Assembly: GCA_035628995.1 (NCBI GenBank) | Contig: DASPIR010000029.1 | Location: forward strand, 82,934 to 146,933 | Reading direction: 5' to 3' | DNA from: Clostridia bacterium | GTDB lineage: Bacteria > Bacillota > Clostridia > Lutisporales > Lutisporaceae | DNA length: 64,000 nt | In this document: in pieces, positions 8,688 through 17,575 of the stretch | How positions within the stretch are numbered: the first letter of the stretch is position 1 | How the letters are laid out: the number at the start of each line of letters is the position of its first letter | Notes under the pieces: generated by a model | The model's database searches: none | Told to the model about the DNA's origin: nothing | What the model saw: the letters and a program-made list of their open reading frames with translations, nothing else | Made by a program: the position numbers and the translations under genes

Positions 8688-9698
8688 TTATCTTTCTGTA
8701 TAGTTTCTTACATTCTTAAGTATGATATCTATTGTGCCGTCACCATTCCTCTTAATCTGAAATTTATCCTTATCGTTATAAACTTCATTGTCTATATAAA
8801 GCTCAATGGACTTGTCCACTTTCAACCGCTTCCTCTTAAGCTTCTTTTCCGCCCATTCTCTGTCTATCGGCACATCATTTTCAGTAATTCCCTCATTAAC
8901 CATTACAGCCTTGAACTCATTCTTGACCATCATGTCACTGAAATTATCCTCAGCAACCTTTTGCACATCAAAGCTGTCTTGGTTCCTCAAGTGGTCGGAT
9001 AACCTTGTTCTAAAGCGCTCTGCTTCCTGAGCATTATCCTTGAAGGCTTTTCTGGCAAACTGCTCCGATACTCGGTTGATTATCTTGGTATTCTCCCGCC
9101 TGTCCCTTACAAATGTGCATTTGAGGAAGGAGTTTATAAATATACCCTCCTTGTCCCTATCCAATACCAGCATATTGTATTCGCCATCATCCTTTAGCTC
9201 CCTTATCACAACAGCCTTGGATACCTTCTGGCTCAGCCCCGGAAGCCCTGTACGATTAACACCCACCGTTACTACCGGATTGCCTTCGCTATCCTTGATA
9301 TAATGGCAGTAGGAATTTGTAAAATTTAGCTTAAGAAGTGCAAGGTACTTTCCTTCCTGAGTTTCAAAATGGCAGACAGCCATATCTCCGGAGGATTCTT
9401 TTTCATCTGTGCCAATGCACCTGAACAAATACTGCGACAGCTTGTTGCTGTTATCCACGAACTGCTCCTCATCCTCGAATATTTCCTTGCACAGGTCCCT
9501 GACTATATTCTTTTCCTCACCAAAGAAGGCCGGCTTGGCTTCTTCATCCTTAAGGATCTTTAACAGATGGCTTTCAAAATACTCATACACCTCTTCTGTC
9601 AACTCCAGTGCCTTCTCCGTCAATACTGTAGTGTTGTTCTCCCTGTCAAGCACGTTCAATGCAACCTTGTTTACTATGATTTCTTCTATATTCCTCAA
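8688..9698 (-). CDS. Nucleoid-associated protein, NdpA/YejK type
   Basis: A 336-aa protein of the 37-kDa nucleoid-associated protein family. Visible hallmarks are the N-terminal IEEIIVNKVALNVLD, the central SGDMAVCHFE and the LALLKLNFTNSY segment followed by a long basic C-terminal half. In gamma-proteobacteria the family binds the nucleoid; its role in Clostridia is not established. ACTACCTCC on the plus strand (AGGTAGT) supplies the ribosome binding site. No operon partner: btuC ends 123 bp upstream on the same strand, with a palindrome and tandem repeats in between. Confidence 0.85.
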   Translation of the reverse strand: MRNIEEIIVNKVALNVLDRENNTTVLTEKALELTEEVYEYFESHLLKILKDEEAKPAFFGEEKNIVRDLCKEIFEDEEQFVDNSNKLSQYLFRCIGTDEKESSGDMAVCHFETQEGKYLALLKLNFTNSYCHYIKDSEGNPVVTVGVNRTGLPGLSQKVSKAVVIRELKDDGEYNMLVLDRDKEGIFINSFLKCTFVRDRRENTKIINRVSEQFARKAFKDNAQEAERFRTRLSDHLRNQDSFDVQKVAEDNFSDMMVKNEFKAVMVNEGITENDVPIDREWAEKKLKRKRLKVDKSIELYIDNEVYNDKDKFQIKRNGDGTIDIILKNVRNYTER

Positions 9699-9760
9699 AA
9701 AAACTACCTCCGAAATAACTTGGTATTTCTATATATAAAGATAATATCACAAAAAACAAC

Positions 9761-9779
9761 GGACGACCACTGGTCGTCC
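9761..9779. repeat. Short palindrome followed by CCTAC, copy 1
   Basis: GGACGACCA-C-TGGTCGTCC, a 9-bp perfect stem around one base, followed by CTACAC. Related copies are at 12117-12135 and 48946-48962. Only compensatory base changes separate the stems, which suggests the hairpin itself is maintained. Confidence 0.75.
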
Positions 9780-9782
9780 CTA

Positions 9783-9825
9783 CACCTCGAAACCTCGCAC
9801 CTCGCACCTCGAACCCCGTACCTAC
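9783..9825. repeat. Degenerate heptamer array (CACCTCG-like)
   Basis: About six units of seven or eight bases: CACCTCG, AAACCTCG, CACCTCG, CACCTCG, AACCCCG, TACCTAC. The array directly follows the palindrome and runs into the btuC stop codon at 9822-9824. Confidence 0.7.
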
Positions 9826-10826
9826 TTCACTTTCTGCCTTCGCAGGAGGAATATGAAAAACGGCCCTCCCATTATCGAAGTCATTACCCCTACTGGTATT
9901 TCCACCGGTTGTATGAGCACCCTGCCCACAGTATCAGATAACAAAAGCAGTATCGCTCCCAGAAGTGCCGAGTAAGGTATCACCCTTTTATTGTCAGAGC
10001 CTATTACCAGTCTAATAATATGAGGAGCTACCAATCCCAGAAAAGCGATTGTCCCTCCTGTAGAAACCACAATGCCTACTATCAGAGAGCAGGTTATAAG
10101 CAATATGTTCTTCAAAGCCGCTGTGTTGATGCCGAGATGATGGGCTGCTTCCTCTCCCATTACGAGTATGTTAAGCTCCCTGGTATAATATAGCAGCACC
10201 GCCAATGCCGGTACAATGAATATCGACGCTATGTAAAACTCATTCCAGGTTGCCATGGATAGGCTTCCCATAGTCCAGAACACAATGTGCTCTATTTTAT
10301 CATGATTCATCATCATCAGGAAGGATATAACAGATGCCAGAAAATAGCTTACGGCCACCCCTGCGAGCAGAAGTGAGTTGACTGACATCCTATTTTTTGT
10401 ATAAGCAAGACTATATACGAAAAATAACGTGCATACAGCACCAATGAATGCGAATATTCCTGTAGACTCTATTCCCATGATGCTAATGTTAAAGCCGGTA
10501 ATAATAGATATCACCGCCCCAAGGGCTGCCCCCGAAGACATTCCCAAGGTATAGGAATCTACCAGCGGATTTTTAAATATTGCCTGCATTACTCCACCTA
10601 CAGCAGCAAGACCAGCTCCTATAACCGCCGCCAGCAATACCCTTGGAAGCCTTATATCTATAAGGATAGAGGCATTAACTGTATCAGCACCCCTGGTCAA
10701 TATCTCGATTATTTCCCTTGTACTGATTTTTACAGCTCCTGTAACTGCTGCAAGCAGCAGTGATGCTATAAAAAGCACAATGAGTATTATAAGTACCAGC
10801 CAACTCTTCTTATTATTTCTCTCCAT
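9822..10826 (-). CDS. btuC: Vitamin B12 ABC transporter permease, FecCD/BtuC type
   Basis: Integral membrane permease with about ten spans. It has the FecCD-family block RLPRVLLAAVIGAGLAAVGG, KNPLVDSYTLGMSSGA, and FLGLVAPHIIR near the C-terminus, which contacts the ATPase. Start set at the ATG 10826, spaced 9 nt from AAGGCGG; the upstream TTG at 10835 abuts that site. It overlaps the 3' end of btuD by 14 bp and is the last gene of btuF-btuD-btuC. The cobalamin riboswitch upstream of btuF makes a cobalamin or cobinamide substrate much more likely than heme or siderophore. Confidence 0.9.
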   Translation of the reverse strand: MERNNKKSWLVLIILIVLFIASLLLAAVTGAVKISTREIIEILTRGADTVNASILIDIRLPRVLLAAVIGAGLAAVGGVMQAIFKNPLVDSYTLGMSSGAALGAVISIITGFNISIMGIESTGIFAFIGAVCTLFFVYSLAYTKNRMSVNSLLLAGVAVSYFLASVISFLMMMNHDKIEHIVFWTMGSLSMATWNEFYIASIFIVPALAVLLYYTRELNILVMGEEAAHHLGINTAALKNILLITCSLIVGIVVSTGGTIAFLGLVAPHIIRLVIGSDNKRVIPYSALLGAILLLLSDTVGRVLIQPVEIPVGVMTSIMGGPFFIFLLRRQKVK

Positions 10827-12084
10827 GGGTTCCAACCGCCTTCAAAATTTCATCGTTCAAGGTCTTGCTATCTACAAGAATTGCATTGTCCCGGCCTTTT
10901 ATGCTTTCATAAAGCTGCAGGGCAGCGCCTCCTGTGTAATCCCTCTCTGCAAAGCTCTCGTCCCCAAGTATGAATAGAGGCTTACCTTCCAGTTCCTTTT
11001 CAAGCAGGAGCTCCAGGTTTCTTTTATTGGACTTGCCGAAGTACAATCCAGTGAGCACTATGGCATCAGCCTCAACAGCCAAGTCCTTGTTCTTCAAATA
11101 TGCTTCCTCTGATATGCCTGCAAAAGGCACTTCTTCCGAAATTTGCACATCGTTCTCCTTGGAGATTTTCCAGTCTAGGTCACCAATGGCAAGTACTCCA
11201 CTGCTAAGGTCAAAGCCTTCAGAATGAAGCCTTCGTATTATATCGCTTCCGCTTCCTCCACCGCATATCACATGTATTCGTATATCCTTTTTTACTATGT
11301 TAGGTCTTGTAAGGGCATATATATATGGCTTATTTCCTACCGGACTGACTGAAACATAGACGTCAGTACTGAATATATCCTTGATGTTGGAAGCAGTCAA
11401 GGTCTCAAACGGAGTACCCTGCTGCTTCACTTCACCATCCTTCATCATAACAATATAGTCGCTGTATGCAGAAGCCATGTTGAGGTCATGAAGAACTGTA
11501 ATTGCTGTCAGCTTCTTATCAACACACATTTTTTTTATTAGGTTCAATATTTCAACTTGATGCTGGAGGTCCAAATGAGATACCGGTTCATCAAGAATAA
11601 GTATAGCTGGCTCCTGTGCCAATGCCTGTGCCAGAATTACCCTCTGACGTTCTCCCCCGGAAAGCTCCATGAAGCTTCTGTCTCTCAAGTGAGTCGTGTT
11701 GGTATATTGCATGGCTTTATCTGCAACCTCCAAATCTTCACGCGTCTCCCCCCTGAGCTTGTTCACATATGGATACCTGCCCATAAGCACAACATCAGAA
11801 ACCTTGAAGTCAAATTCAAGCGAGGTGTTCTGAGGAACAAAAGAAAGCAGCTTAGCAATGGACCGTTGCTTCATATGCTTGATATTTCTGTTCTCCAGGT
11901 ACACAACACCCTTCTGGGGCTTAAGTGCAGTTGAAATAAGCTTGAGAAGGGTGCTTTTGCCTGACCCGTTAGGACCTACTATGCAAAAAAAACTCCCCTT
12001 CTTAATACTCATGTCGACCTGCTCCAGAACTTTTTTGAAATCATAGCTGAAGCTCAGCTTTTCAACCTGTATCTGATAATCCAT
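10813..12084 (-). CDS. btuD: B12 ABC transporter ATPase with extra C-terminal domain
   Basis: ATPase of the B12 importer. Walker A GPNGSGKST (residues 37-45), signature LSGGERQR (141-148), Walker B ILILDEP (161-167) and the H-loop in TVLHDLN are intact. A standard BtuD/FhuC ATPase ends near residue 255. Here about 160 further residues follow (from about 260), starting with IRIHVICGGGSGSD, containing VEADAIVLTGLYFGKSN and FILGDESF. This looks like a separate alpha/beta domain with a Gly-rich nucleotide-type loop; I do not recognise its function. Operon position: between btuF and btuC. Confidence 0.88.
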   Translation of the reverse strand: MDYQIQVEKLSFSYDFKKVLEQVDMSIKKGSFFCIVGPNGSGKSTLLKLISTALKPQKGVVYLENRNIKHMKQRSIAKLLSFVPQNTSLEFDFKVSDVVLMGRYPYVNKLRGETREDLEVADKAMQYTNTTHLRDRSFMELSGGERQRVILAQALAQEPAILILDEPVSHLDLQHQVEILNLIKKMCVDKKLTAITVLHDLNMASAYSDYIVMMKDGEVKQQGTPFETLTASNIKDIFSTDVYVSVSPVGNKPYIYALTRPNIVKKDIRIHVICGGGSGSDIIRRLHSEGFDLSSGVLAIGDLDWKISKENDVQISEEVPFAGISEEAYLKNKDLAVEADAIVLTGLYFGKSNKRNLELLLEKELEGKPLFILGDESFAERDYTGGAALQLYESIKGRDNAILVDSKTLNDEILKAVGTHGEK

Positions 12085-12116
12085 TTATTTTTCCCCTCTT
12101 TATGCCTATGCTGTAC

Positions 12117-12135
12117 GGGCGAACAGTGTTCGCCC
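12117..12135. repeat. Short palindrome followed by CCTAC, copy 2
   Basis: GGGCGAACA-G-TGTTCGCCC followed by CCTACC. It sits between btuF and btuD inside the operon, so it would be transcribed as a hairpin and could affect mRNA processing or stability between the two genes. Confidence 0.7.
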
Positions 12136-12142
12136 CTACCTT

Positions 12143-13075
12143 TTATTCTCCGAAGAACACTCTGTGCAACTCTTCAACCGCTTGGACAATTCTTGGTCCC
12201 GGCCTTGATATTACATTGTCATCAGACATTACATATACTTTTCCCTGTTTAACACATTCAAGCTTGCCAAACACCTGATTCTTAGATAAATCTTCCTTAT
12301 TCATACCTTTATCTGTAGAATGCAAAGCTGCCACAAGCATTTCAGGATTATCCTTTACAAGCTCTTCTGCACTGTATTTTGCCCAGCTCTGAACCTTTTC
12401 AGCGACATTGATTCCTCCGGCAGCTTTTATTACATCATTGATAAAAGTCTTTGATCCAGCAGTAGTAAGCGGATCAGCCCATACCACATAGAATACTGTG
12501 GGTTTTTTCTTATCCTTTGTCTTAGCTTCTATCTCTGCAATTTTACTTTTCATGCCGGCTACAATTTCTACAGCCTTAGCATCAGTCCCCGTAATCTTGC
12601 CAATAATACCTATGCTTTGGTAAATTGCTTCAAAGCTCTCTGCTTCCGTTACAATTACAGTAATGCCCATGGCTTCAAGGGCTTTGACGGATTCCTCCTG
12701 AATATATCCAGCCAGCACAACATCAGGCTGAACCTTCTTTATAAGCTCCATATTCGGACCTTCAAAGGTCCCAACCTGCTCAATCTTCTTAGCCTCCTCA
12801 GGATAATCGCAGTAGCTGGTAACTCCGACAACCCTGTCTCCTGCCCCAAGAGCAAAAAGTATCTCGGTATTGGATGGTGAAAGGGATACTATTCTTTGAG
12901 GAACCTTATCCAGTACTATGTTCCTGCCTTTAAAATCTGTCACTTCGATTTTTTCTGTGCCGGCAGTCTCCGCATTCAGTGCTGGTGCTGGCTCCTGCGG
13001 TGCCACAGGCTTAGCGCAGGCTGTGAGGTTTAGTATCATTATCATTGCAATTGCAATTATCAATAGCTTCTTCAT
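12143..13075 (-). CDS. btuF: Cobalamin-binding lipoprotein
   Basis: Substrate-binding protein of the B12 ABC transporter, anchored on the outer face of the membrane. The N-terminal signal ends in the lipobox LTAC (Cys about 20). The mature domain begins with EVTDFKGRNIVLDKVPQRIVSL, followed by LGAGDRVVGVTSYCDYPEEA, a segment typical of BtuF. 310 aa is normal. It is the first gene of the operon, 75 bp downstream of the terminator of a cobalamin riboswitch. AAGGAG lies about 12 nt upstream of the ATG, a rather long spacing. Confidence 0.92.
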   Translation of the reverse strand: MKKLLIIAIAMIMILNLTACAKPVAPQEPAPALNAETAGTEKIEVTDFKGRNIVLDKVPQRIVSLSPSNTEILFALGAGDRVVGVTSYCDYPEEAKKIEQVGTFEGPNMELIKKVQPDVVLAGYIQEESVKALEAMGITVIVTEAESFEAIYQSIGIIGKITGTDAKAVEIVAGMKSKIAEIEAKTKDKKKPTVFYVVWADPLTTAGSKTFINDVIKAAGGINVAEKVQSWAKYSAEELVKDNPEMLVAALHSTDKGMNKEDLSKNQVFGKLECVKQGKVYVMSDDNVISRPGPRIVQAVEELHRVFFGE

Positions 13076-13144
13076 TTAATTACTACACTCCTTCAAAGAT
13101 AAATTTTAATATTCCTTTACTGCATAATCTACACCCCTGTGCAA

Positions 13145-13174
13145 ACAAAAAATTCCTTCTACTAATAGAAGGAA
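13145..13174 (-). terminator. Riboswitch expression-platform terminator
   Basis: On the reverse strand TTCCTTCTA / TAGAAGGAA with a 4-nt loop is followed by TTTTTTG. It lies between the cobalamin aptamer and btuF and is the probable off-state terminator. Confidence 0.82.
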
Positions 13175-13204
13175 CAAAAATGCTGTACTAAGCACCTCCC
13201 TATC

Positions 13205-13400
13205 TCTCGTAGGTAAGCTTCAAACTCAGGCAGGTCTCCTGGCTTAGGTTCATCGTATTCCTACACCTTCCCAGAGCATTGGCTCCAGTGGACACATAGG
13301 ATACTCACCGTTACAGTGGCGGGACCGCATGGGGTTTTCACCCATTTCCCATTTAAGCTGACCGGAGGAATTGCCTCCGGCTAAGCACCTGAACTATTTC
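13205..13400 (-). ncRNA. Adenosylcobalamin riboswitch
   Basis: The reverse strand carries the conserved aptamer blocks in order: GGTGAAAACCCCATGCGG, GCCACTGTAACGG, and the B12 box AGCCAGGAGACCTGC at 13230-13245. The paired CCGGAGGCAATTCCTCCGG stem lies near the 5' side. A strong terminator follows before btuF, so high coenzyme B12 should stop transcription of the importer. Confidence 0.96.
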
Positions 13401-13451
13401 GCTATTTAATTCATATTGATTCTAACATAATGCTTCACACTTTACAACAGC

Positions 13452-14597
13452 TTAAAAAGTAATATCCTTACCCTCAAATATATAACGAAGCACTAATTTC
13501 ATATCTTCTATGGAAACCAATACAGGGTTTACTTTTGTTGACCCCTTCAAGGAGTTGGTTACCAGAATATCAAAGCTTTGCTCAAAGTCCTCCGACCTTA
13601 TACCCATTGACCCGAAGGAACTTGGAATCGAAAGTCTCTTGTTCAATTCTTTAATTGCTCCTATAAAACTGCCGGTTCCCACTCTCGAAGCAAGATATTG
13701 AAGCTTTTCCTGTACAAGCATATCCTTTGAATTGTATTGCAGCACATAGGGAAGCACTACTGCATTCAACAGCCCATGCCCATAATTGAACCGTCCCCCT
13801 ATTGCATGAGAAATCCCATGTGCCATCCCCAGCCCTACATTTGCGAAGGCACTACCGGCAATACACTGGTAATTATGTACCTTTTCACGGTATTCAATTG
13901 TTCCCTTTTCATAGGAGAGCGGCAGATACTTGAATAAACCTTCCACAGCACCGGAAGCCAAACATTCGGTATAATCGTCCCGATTTGTGTTTATATAACT
14001 TTCAACAGCATGAGTCATTGCATCCATGCCCGTTTCTGCAACCACATTCTTCGGCATTGATAGTGTAAGATTTGCGTCAAGTATGGCAACATCCGGTATA
14101 AAAGCGTTGGATTTCAGTCCTATCTTTATATCGCTATCCTTATATGTTATCACTGCAGCTTTGGTTACCTCTGTTCCAGTACCTGAAGTAGTAGGTATCG
14201 CAATAAGCTTCAGATTTTTCCTTGAATCAGGCAGTTGTTCATTCATCGCTGCATCAAAGGAAAGCCCCGGATATTCATAGAAAAGTGTCATGGCCTTAGC
14301 AGCATCAATGGCTGAACCGCCCCCCACAGCTATTATAGTATCGGGGACAAAGCTTCTCATTTCTGCAGTACCTTCTAATACCTCATCAGTTGTCGGGTTT
14401 TTCTTAATTCCTGAGTACACGTAATACACACAGCTCTTTCTCTCCAATAATTCCTTGATTGAATCTATAGTACCATTTCTGAAGGTTGACCCTTCTCCGG
14501 TTATAACAAATACTCTGCTGCACTGTACATCTTCAAGATATCTCAAGCTTCCAACACCCGTTACTATAAGCTCTCCATGCAATCTCAACTCTTTCAT
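13452..14597 (-). CDS. Iron-containing alcohol dehydrogenase
   Basis: NAD(P)-dependent group III alcohol dehydrogenase. The nucleotide motif GGGSAIDAAKA, the PTTSGTGTEVT block and the metal ligands in DAMTHAVE, GMAHGISHAIGG and NYGHGLLNAVVLP are all present. 381 aa is normal. AGAGGTG is well spaced from the ATG at 14597; the longer GTG start at 14606 overlaps it. The substrate cannot be read from sequence. The gene lies upstream of the riboswitch on the same strand and is not part of its regulated unit. Confidence 0.9.
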   Translation of the reverse strand: MKELRLHGELIVTGVGSLRYLEDVQCSRVFVITGEGSTFRNGTIDSIKELLERKSCVYYVYSGIKKNPTTDEVLEGTAEMRSFVPDTIIAVGGGSAIDAAKAMTLFYEYPGLSFDAAMNEQLPDSRKNLKLIAIPTTSGTGTEVTKAAVITYKDSDIKIGLKSNAFIPDVAILDANLTLSMPKNVVAETGMDAMTHAVESYINTNRDDYTECLASGAVEGLFKYLPLSYEKGTIEYREKVHNYQCIAGSAFANVGLGMAHGISHAIGGRFNYGHGLLNAVVLPYVLQYNSKDMLVQEKLQYLASRVGTGSFIGAIKELNKRLSIPSSFGSMGIRSEDFEQSFDILVTNSLKGSTKVNPVLVSIEDMKLVLRYIFEGKDITF

Positions 14598-14842
14598 TAA
14601 ACACACCTCTTATTCCAATATTATTTCCCCGGCAATTGTTGAATCCAGTCATTTTTTTAATACTTTCCCACAAGTTTTAAACCTTTGCAGTTATGATGCC
14701 CCATATATCTATTCGCTAAAGTATCATTTTTACCTTTCAATGCCATAACAAAATAATAAGTTAAAAGATTGATGTATCCTTAAATCATCAATTTTGATAT
14801 ACTTTTGTTGGTATGTAAGATTTGCAAAGGGAGTGAAATATC

Positions 14843-15025
14843 TTGGATAAAGAAAAGCGAAACATGATAAAGAGAGACTTTGATTATGAAGAGGATGACT
14901 ATGACCGGCTGAAGCTTGCCAGCAGCAGTAACAATCCATATAGAGGATTTACAAATAAGGCGACCAGGAAAAAACGTGAGTTTGATTATGAAGAAGACGC
15001 CTACGAGCCGGAAAAAAGCAAATAA
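14843..15025 (+). CDS. Small charged protein with internal repeat
   Basis: A 60-aa, highly charged protein with no hydrophobic segment. It contains two copies of a short motif: RDFDYEEDDYD at residues 11-21 and REFDYEEDAYE at 45-55. TTG start preceded by AAAGGGAG at 9 nt. It has its own upstream space and a hairpin (15030-15053) right after the stop. I do not recognise the family. The duplicated acidic/tyrosine motif and separate transcription unit suggest a real small gene rather than chance. Confidence 0.6.
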   Translation: MDKEKRNMIKRDFDYEEDDYDRLKLASSSNNPYRGFTNKATRKKREFDYEEDAYEPEKSK

Positions 15026-15029
15026 AATA

Positions 15030-15053
15030 CTAAGTAGGTTCTCACCTGCTTAG
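15030..15053 (+). terminator. Terminator-like hairpin
   Basis: CTAAGTAGGT / ACCTGCTTAG with a 4-nt loop, 4 bp after the stop of the small gene at 14843. The following CTTTAAC is a weak T-run. Confidence 0.55.
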
Positions 15054-15070
15054 CTTTAACTTGTTAAAAG

Positions 15071-15103
15071 CAAAAAACTACTTCTCCCGAAGTAGTCAAA
15101 AAA
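15071..15103 (-). terminator. Terminator of the 15132 membrane protein gene
   Basis: ACTACTTC / GAAGTAGT with a 3-nt loop, flanked by A-runs on the plus strand (T-run on the reverse strand). A-rich and T-rich on both sides, so it may act in both directions. Confidence 0.75.
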
Positions 15104-15131
15104 ACATTTTTCATATTGTATGCTAATAAAT

Positions 15132-15527
15132 TTATAGGCTATTCTCGTCAGACTCACAGGCTTCTCCGATAGCTTCAACATTTTCTATATCATCTTCTGA
15201 AGCTTCCGCAGTCTCATTGCAAACCTCAACTTTTGTTAATAACGCCAAACTTTTTGAAACTTTTTGATTAATCATACCTGCCGCATATAAAAGAGCTGCT
15301 ATGCCACCGTAAAGAGCAACGGATTCAAATATTTCCGGCAGCAATTGTGTTGGTACCAATTGCTTCATGATCTCAGCCACCGGATACCCCTCAGCCGCAT
15401 ATTGGTTAAGAACATTTTTAAACAATAAAATACTATTAGTCAATGATGCAACCGCTATGAGTGCCACAGCCAAAGCAGCAAAATACAGAACAATTGTACC
15501 CACTGGTTTCTTTTCTTTATGTATCAT
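15132..15527 (-). CDS. Two-span membrane protein, unknown
   Basis: A 131-aa protein with hydrophobic segments at about residues 10-32 and 66-84 and a strongly acidic C-terminal tail (EASEDDIENVEAIGEACESD). GGAGATG precedes the ATG. It has its own terminator and no operon partner. I do not recognise the family. Confidence 0.7.
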   Translation of the reverse strand: MIHKEKKPVGTIVLYFAALAVALIAVASLTNSILLFKNVLNQYAAEGYPVAEIMKQLVPTQLLPEIFESVALYGGIAALLYAAGMINQKVSKSLALLTKVEVCNETAEASEDDIENVEAIGEACESDENSL

Positions 15528-15621
15528 AATAATGCATCTCCATTCCTGTCTTTAAGACTAGGTTTTATTTCTTGATTTTTTTGAATACTAGAATGTTAAC
15601 GTATAATGAAAAATGCTTTTA

Positions 15622-15657
15622 AAAAAACAAAAGCTTCAAGATTTAACTTTGAAGCTT
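15622..15657 (-). terminator. Terminator of tRNA-Leu(GAG)
   Basis: AAGCTTCAA / TTGAAGCTT with a 9-nt loop; on the reverse strand it is followed by TTTTGTTTTTTT. It lies 12 bp past the tRNA 3' end. Confidence 0.85.
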
Positions 15658-15669
15658 AATCATTCGTTA

Positions 15670-15753
15670 TGGTGCGAGAGACGGGACTTGAACCCGTACG
15701 ATGGAATCACACGCCCCTCAAACGTGCGCGTCTGCCAATTCCGCCACTCTCGC
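15670..15753 (-). tRNA. tRNA-Leu(GAG)
   Basis: Reverse strand: acceptor GCGAGAG pairs with CTCTCGC; anticodon stem CACGT/GCGTG encloses loop TTGAGGG, giving anticodon GAG; a long variable arm typical of leucine tRNAs; T-loop GGTTCAAGTCC; encoded CCA at 15670-15672. Confidence 0.95.
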
Positions 15754-15913
15754 ATTTTTGGTTGTTAAAATTTTTTCTTGAGGGTTCTATTTTTTGTTGT
15801 TTAAACTTGTCTGTAGCCACCTGCCACATTGACTATTATATAATCTAAAAGCCTTTATGTCAATAGGAATCTATATGACATCGCAGTAATTTTTTTCCGC
15901 TGTACAGCTCCAC

Positions 15914-17512
15914 TTATCGCTTGCTTTCAGGTATGAACCATTGATGTATGCTTCTATATGGATTCACTACATCCGGCTTTATGTCTCCTATTATCTTATT
16001 CCTCACAACCACCGCTGCATCTCTGAAGAAAAGGCTTATGCACGGCACTTCTTCCCTAAAGTCTTTCTGCAAATTTTTATATACATTTTTTCTCTCGTCA
16101 TCGTTCATTGTAGTGTATGATTGCTGCAGCAGAGCATCGATATCAGTATTGGAATAGGACATGAAGTTCTTGCCGCTTTCTATCTGCGTACTGTGAAAAG
16201 CAAAAGACAAATCCTGCGTATTCGATAGATTATAGCCTGTAAGCACTGCATCGAAATTTTTAGTTTCAATAGCTGTTTTCAGGTCTGCGAAAGCAATAAA
16301 GCTTATTTCAACCCTAAATCCTGCCTCTTCCAAGTCTTTCTTTATATTCTCTGCAGCTTTTCTTCTGAATTCATTCTCATCATTTGTCAGCAGCGTGAAC
16401 TTAAGCTCCTGCTTGACTCCGTCAACGTCTCTTTCTAGAATTCCATCATTGTTAGAATCCACAAAGCCTGCTGCTTTTAGCAGATTCTGAGCTTCCAACT
16501 TGCTATACCCATATTTTGTGCCTTCACCATCATTCAGCCAGGAAACCGGGTTTATTGGCACATCAGTTACTGCAGCGTTTCCAAGCAAGTATTTATCCAC
16601 AATTGATTTTCGATTTATACCTTGGATCATTGCTTTTCTAACTGCTTTGTCCTGAAAAATCGGATTTTTGTAATTCAAGCCAATAAAGTCATAATTCATT
16701 GTTGCATATTTGTAAGCATTTACATCCTTCATTTCGCTGTACTTTTCCCAGTCATAGGAGGTCGTATTTAAAATATCCAGTTCCTTGGACTGAAAAGCTG
16801 TGGAAAATGCATCAGTATCATTTATAAAGGTTACCTTAATTTTTTCAATATATGGCTTTTCTGTGCCCTTCCACTTGTCATTGTATACCAGCTCCATGGA
16901 TTTGAGCTTGTTATACTGTGCCACCTTGAACATACCAGTGCCAACCGGCACTGCATTTATATCAGCTTTGTAAATATGTTCAGGAATTATTGGAAAATCC
17001 AACATATCAATCGCATTTGCAAATGGCTGGTCAAAGACTACTTCTATTGTTGAGTTATCTCTGACTTTATATGAAAAGATATGCTCTAAATTGCTCTTAT
17101 AAATAGAATCCACCGATGCTTTAATTGTATCCATAGAAAACTTTACATCAGCAGCAGTTAAGCTTTCTCCGTCACTCCATAGCAAATTGTCCTTCAGCTT
17201 CACTACGCACTTTGAGTAGCCGTCCTCGAAGCTCCAGCTTTGTGCAAGTACAGGAGTTATTTTTAGCTTTTCATCATAGTCTACAAGACTCTGAAAAATC
17301 AGCTTGGAAATGTCGTTGTATGTCTTGCTTTTGCTTAGCAGAGGATTCAAAGAACCTGACTCCACCGAGCTCATATTTATTGTTCCTCCTGCAACAGGCT
17401 TTTCATCTTCTATGGCGATTTCCGTTTTGTCCGGCGCAATCACCTTATCACAGGATATCAGCACCAGCGAAATAATCAGTACGAATACCAGCAAAAACTT
17501 CCTATCCTTCAT
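15914..17512 (-). CDS. Peptide-binding lipoprotein of ABC transporter family 5
   Basis: Extracellular solute-binding protein of the OppA/DppA family. Signal peptide ends in the lipobox LISC. The mature part shows GGTINMSSVESGSLNPLLS, the family signature region KDNLLWSDGESLTAADVKFS and a C-terminal NPYRSIHQWFIPE. The longest frame starts at 17557, but the ATG at 17512 follows GGAG and begins the basic signal-peptide region (MKDRKF), giving 532 aa. No permease or ATPase genes are adjacent, so it is an orphan here. It ends 18 bp downstream-to-upstream from the transglycosylase gene and is probably in the polA-coaE transcript. Confidence 0.88.
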   Translation of the reverse strand: MKDRKFLLVFVLIISLVLISCDKVIAPDKTEIAIEDEKPVAGGTINMSSVESGSLNPLLSKSKTYNDISKLIFQSLVDYDEKLKITPVLAQSWSFEDGYSKCVVKLKDNLLWSDGESLTAADVKFSMDTIKASVDSIYKSNLEHIFSYKVRDNSTIEVVFDQPFANAIDMLDFPIIPEHIYKADINAVPVGTGMFKVAQYNKLKSMELVYNDKWKGTEKPYIEKIKVTFINDTDAFSTAFQSKELDILNTTSYDWEKYSEMKDVNAYKYATMNYDFIGLNYKNPIFQDKAVRKAMIQGINRKSIVDKYLLGNAAVTDVPINPVSWLNDGEGTKYGYSKLEAQNLLKAAGFVDSNNDGILERDVDGVKQELKFTLLTNDENEFRRKAAENIKKDLEEAGFRVEISFIAFADLKTAIETKNFDAVLTGYNLSNTQDLSFAFHSTQIESGKNFMSYSNTDIDALLQQSYTTMNDDERKNVYKNLQKDFREEVPCISLFFRDAAVVVRNKIIGDIKPDVVNPYRSIHQWFIPESKR

Positions 17513-17575
17513 TATAAGTTCTCCATCCTTCGTTATACCGTAAAATTTATATATCATTATGTAAGAAGCACTATC

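Noticed and set aside
13452..14597. Alcohol dehydrogenase as part of the B12 riboswitch regulon
   Set aside because: The riboswitch lies downstream of this gene and controls btuF, not the dehydrogenase.
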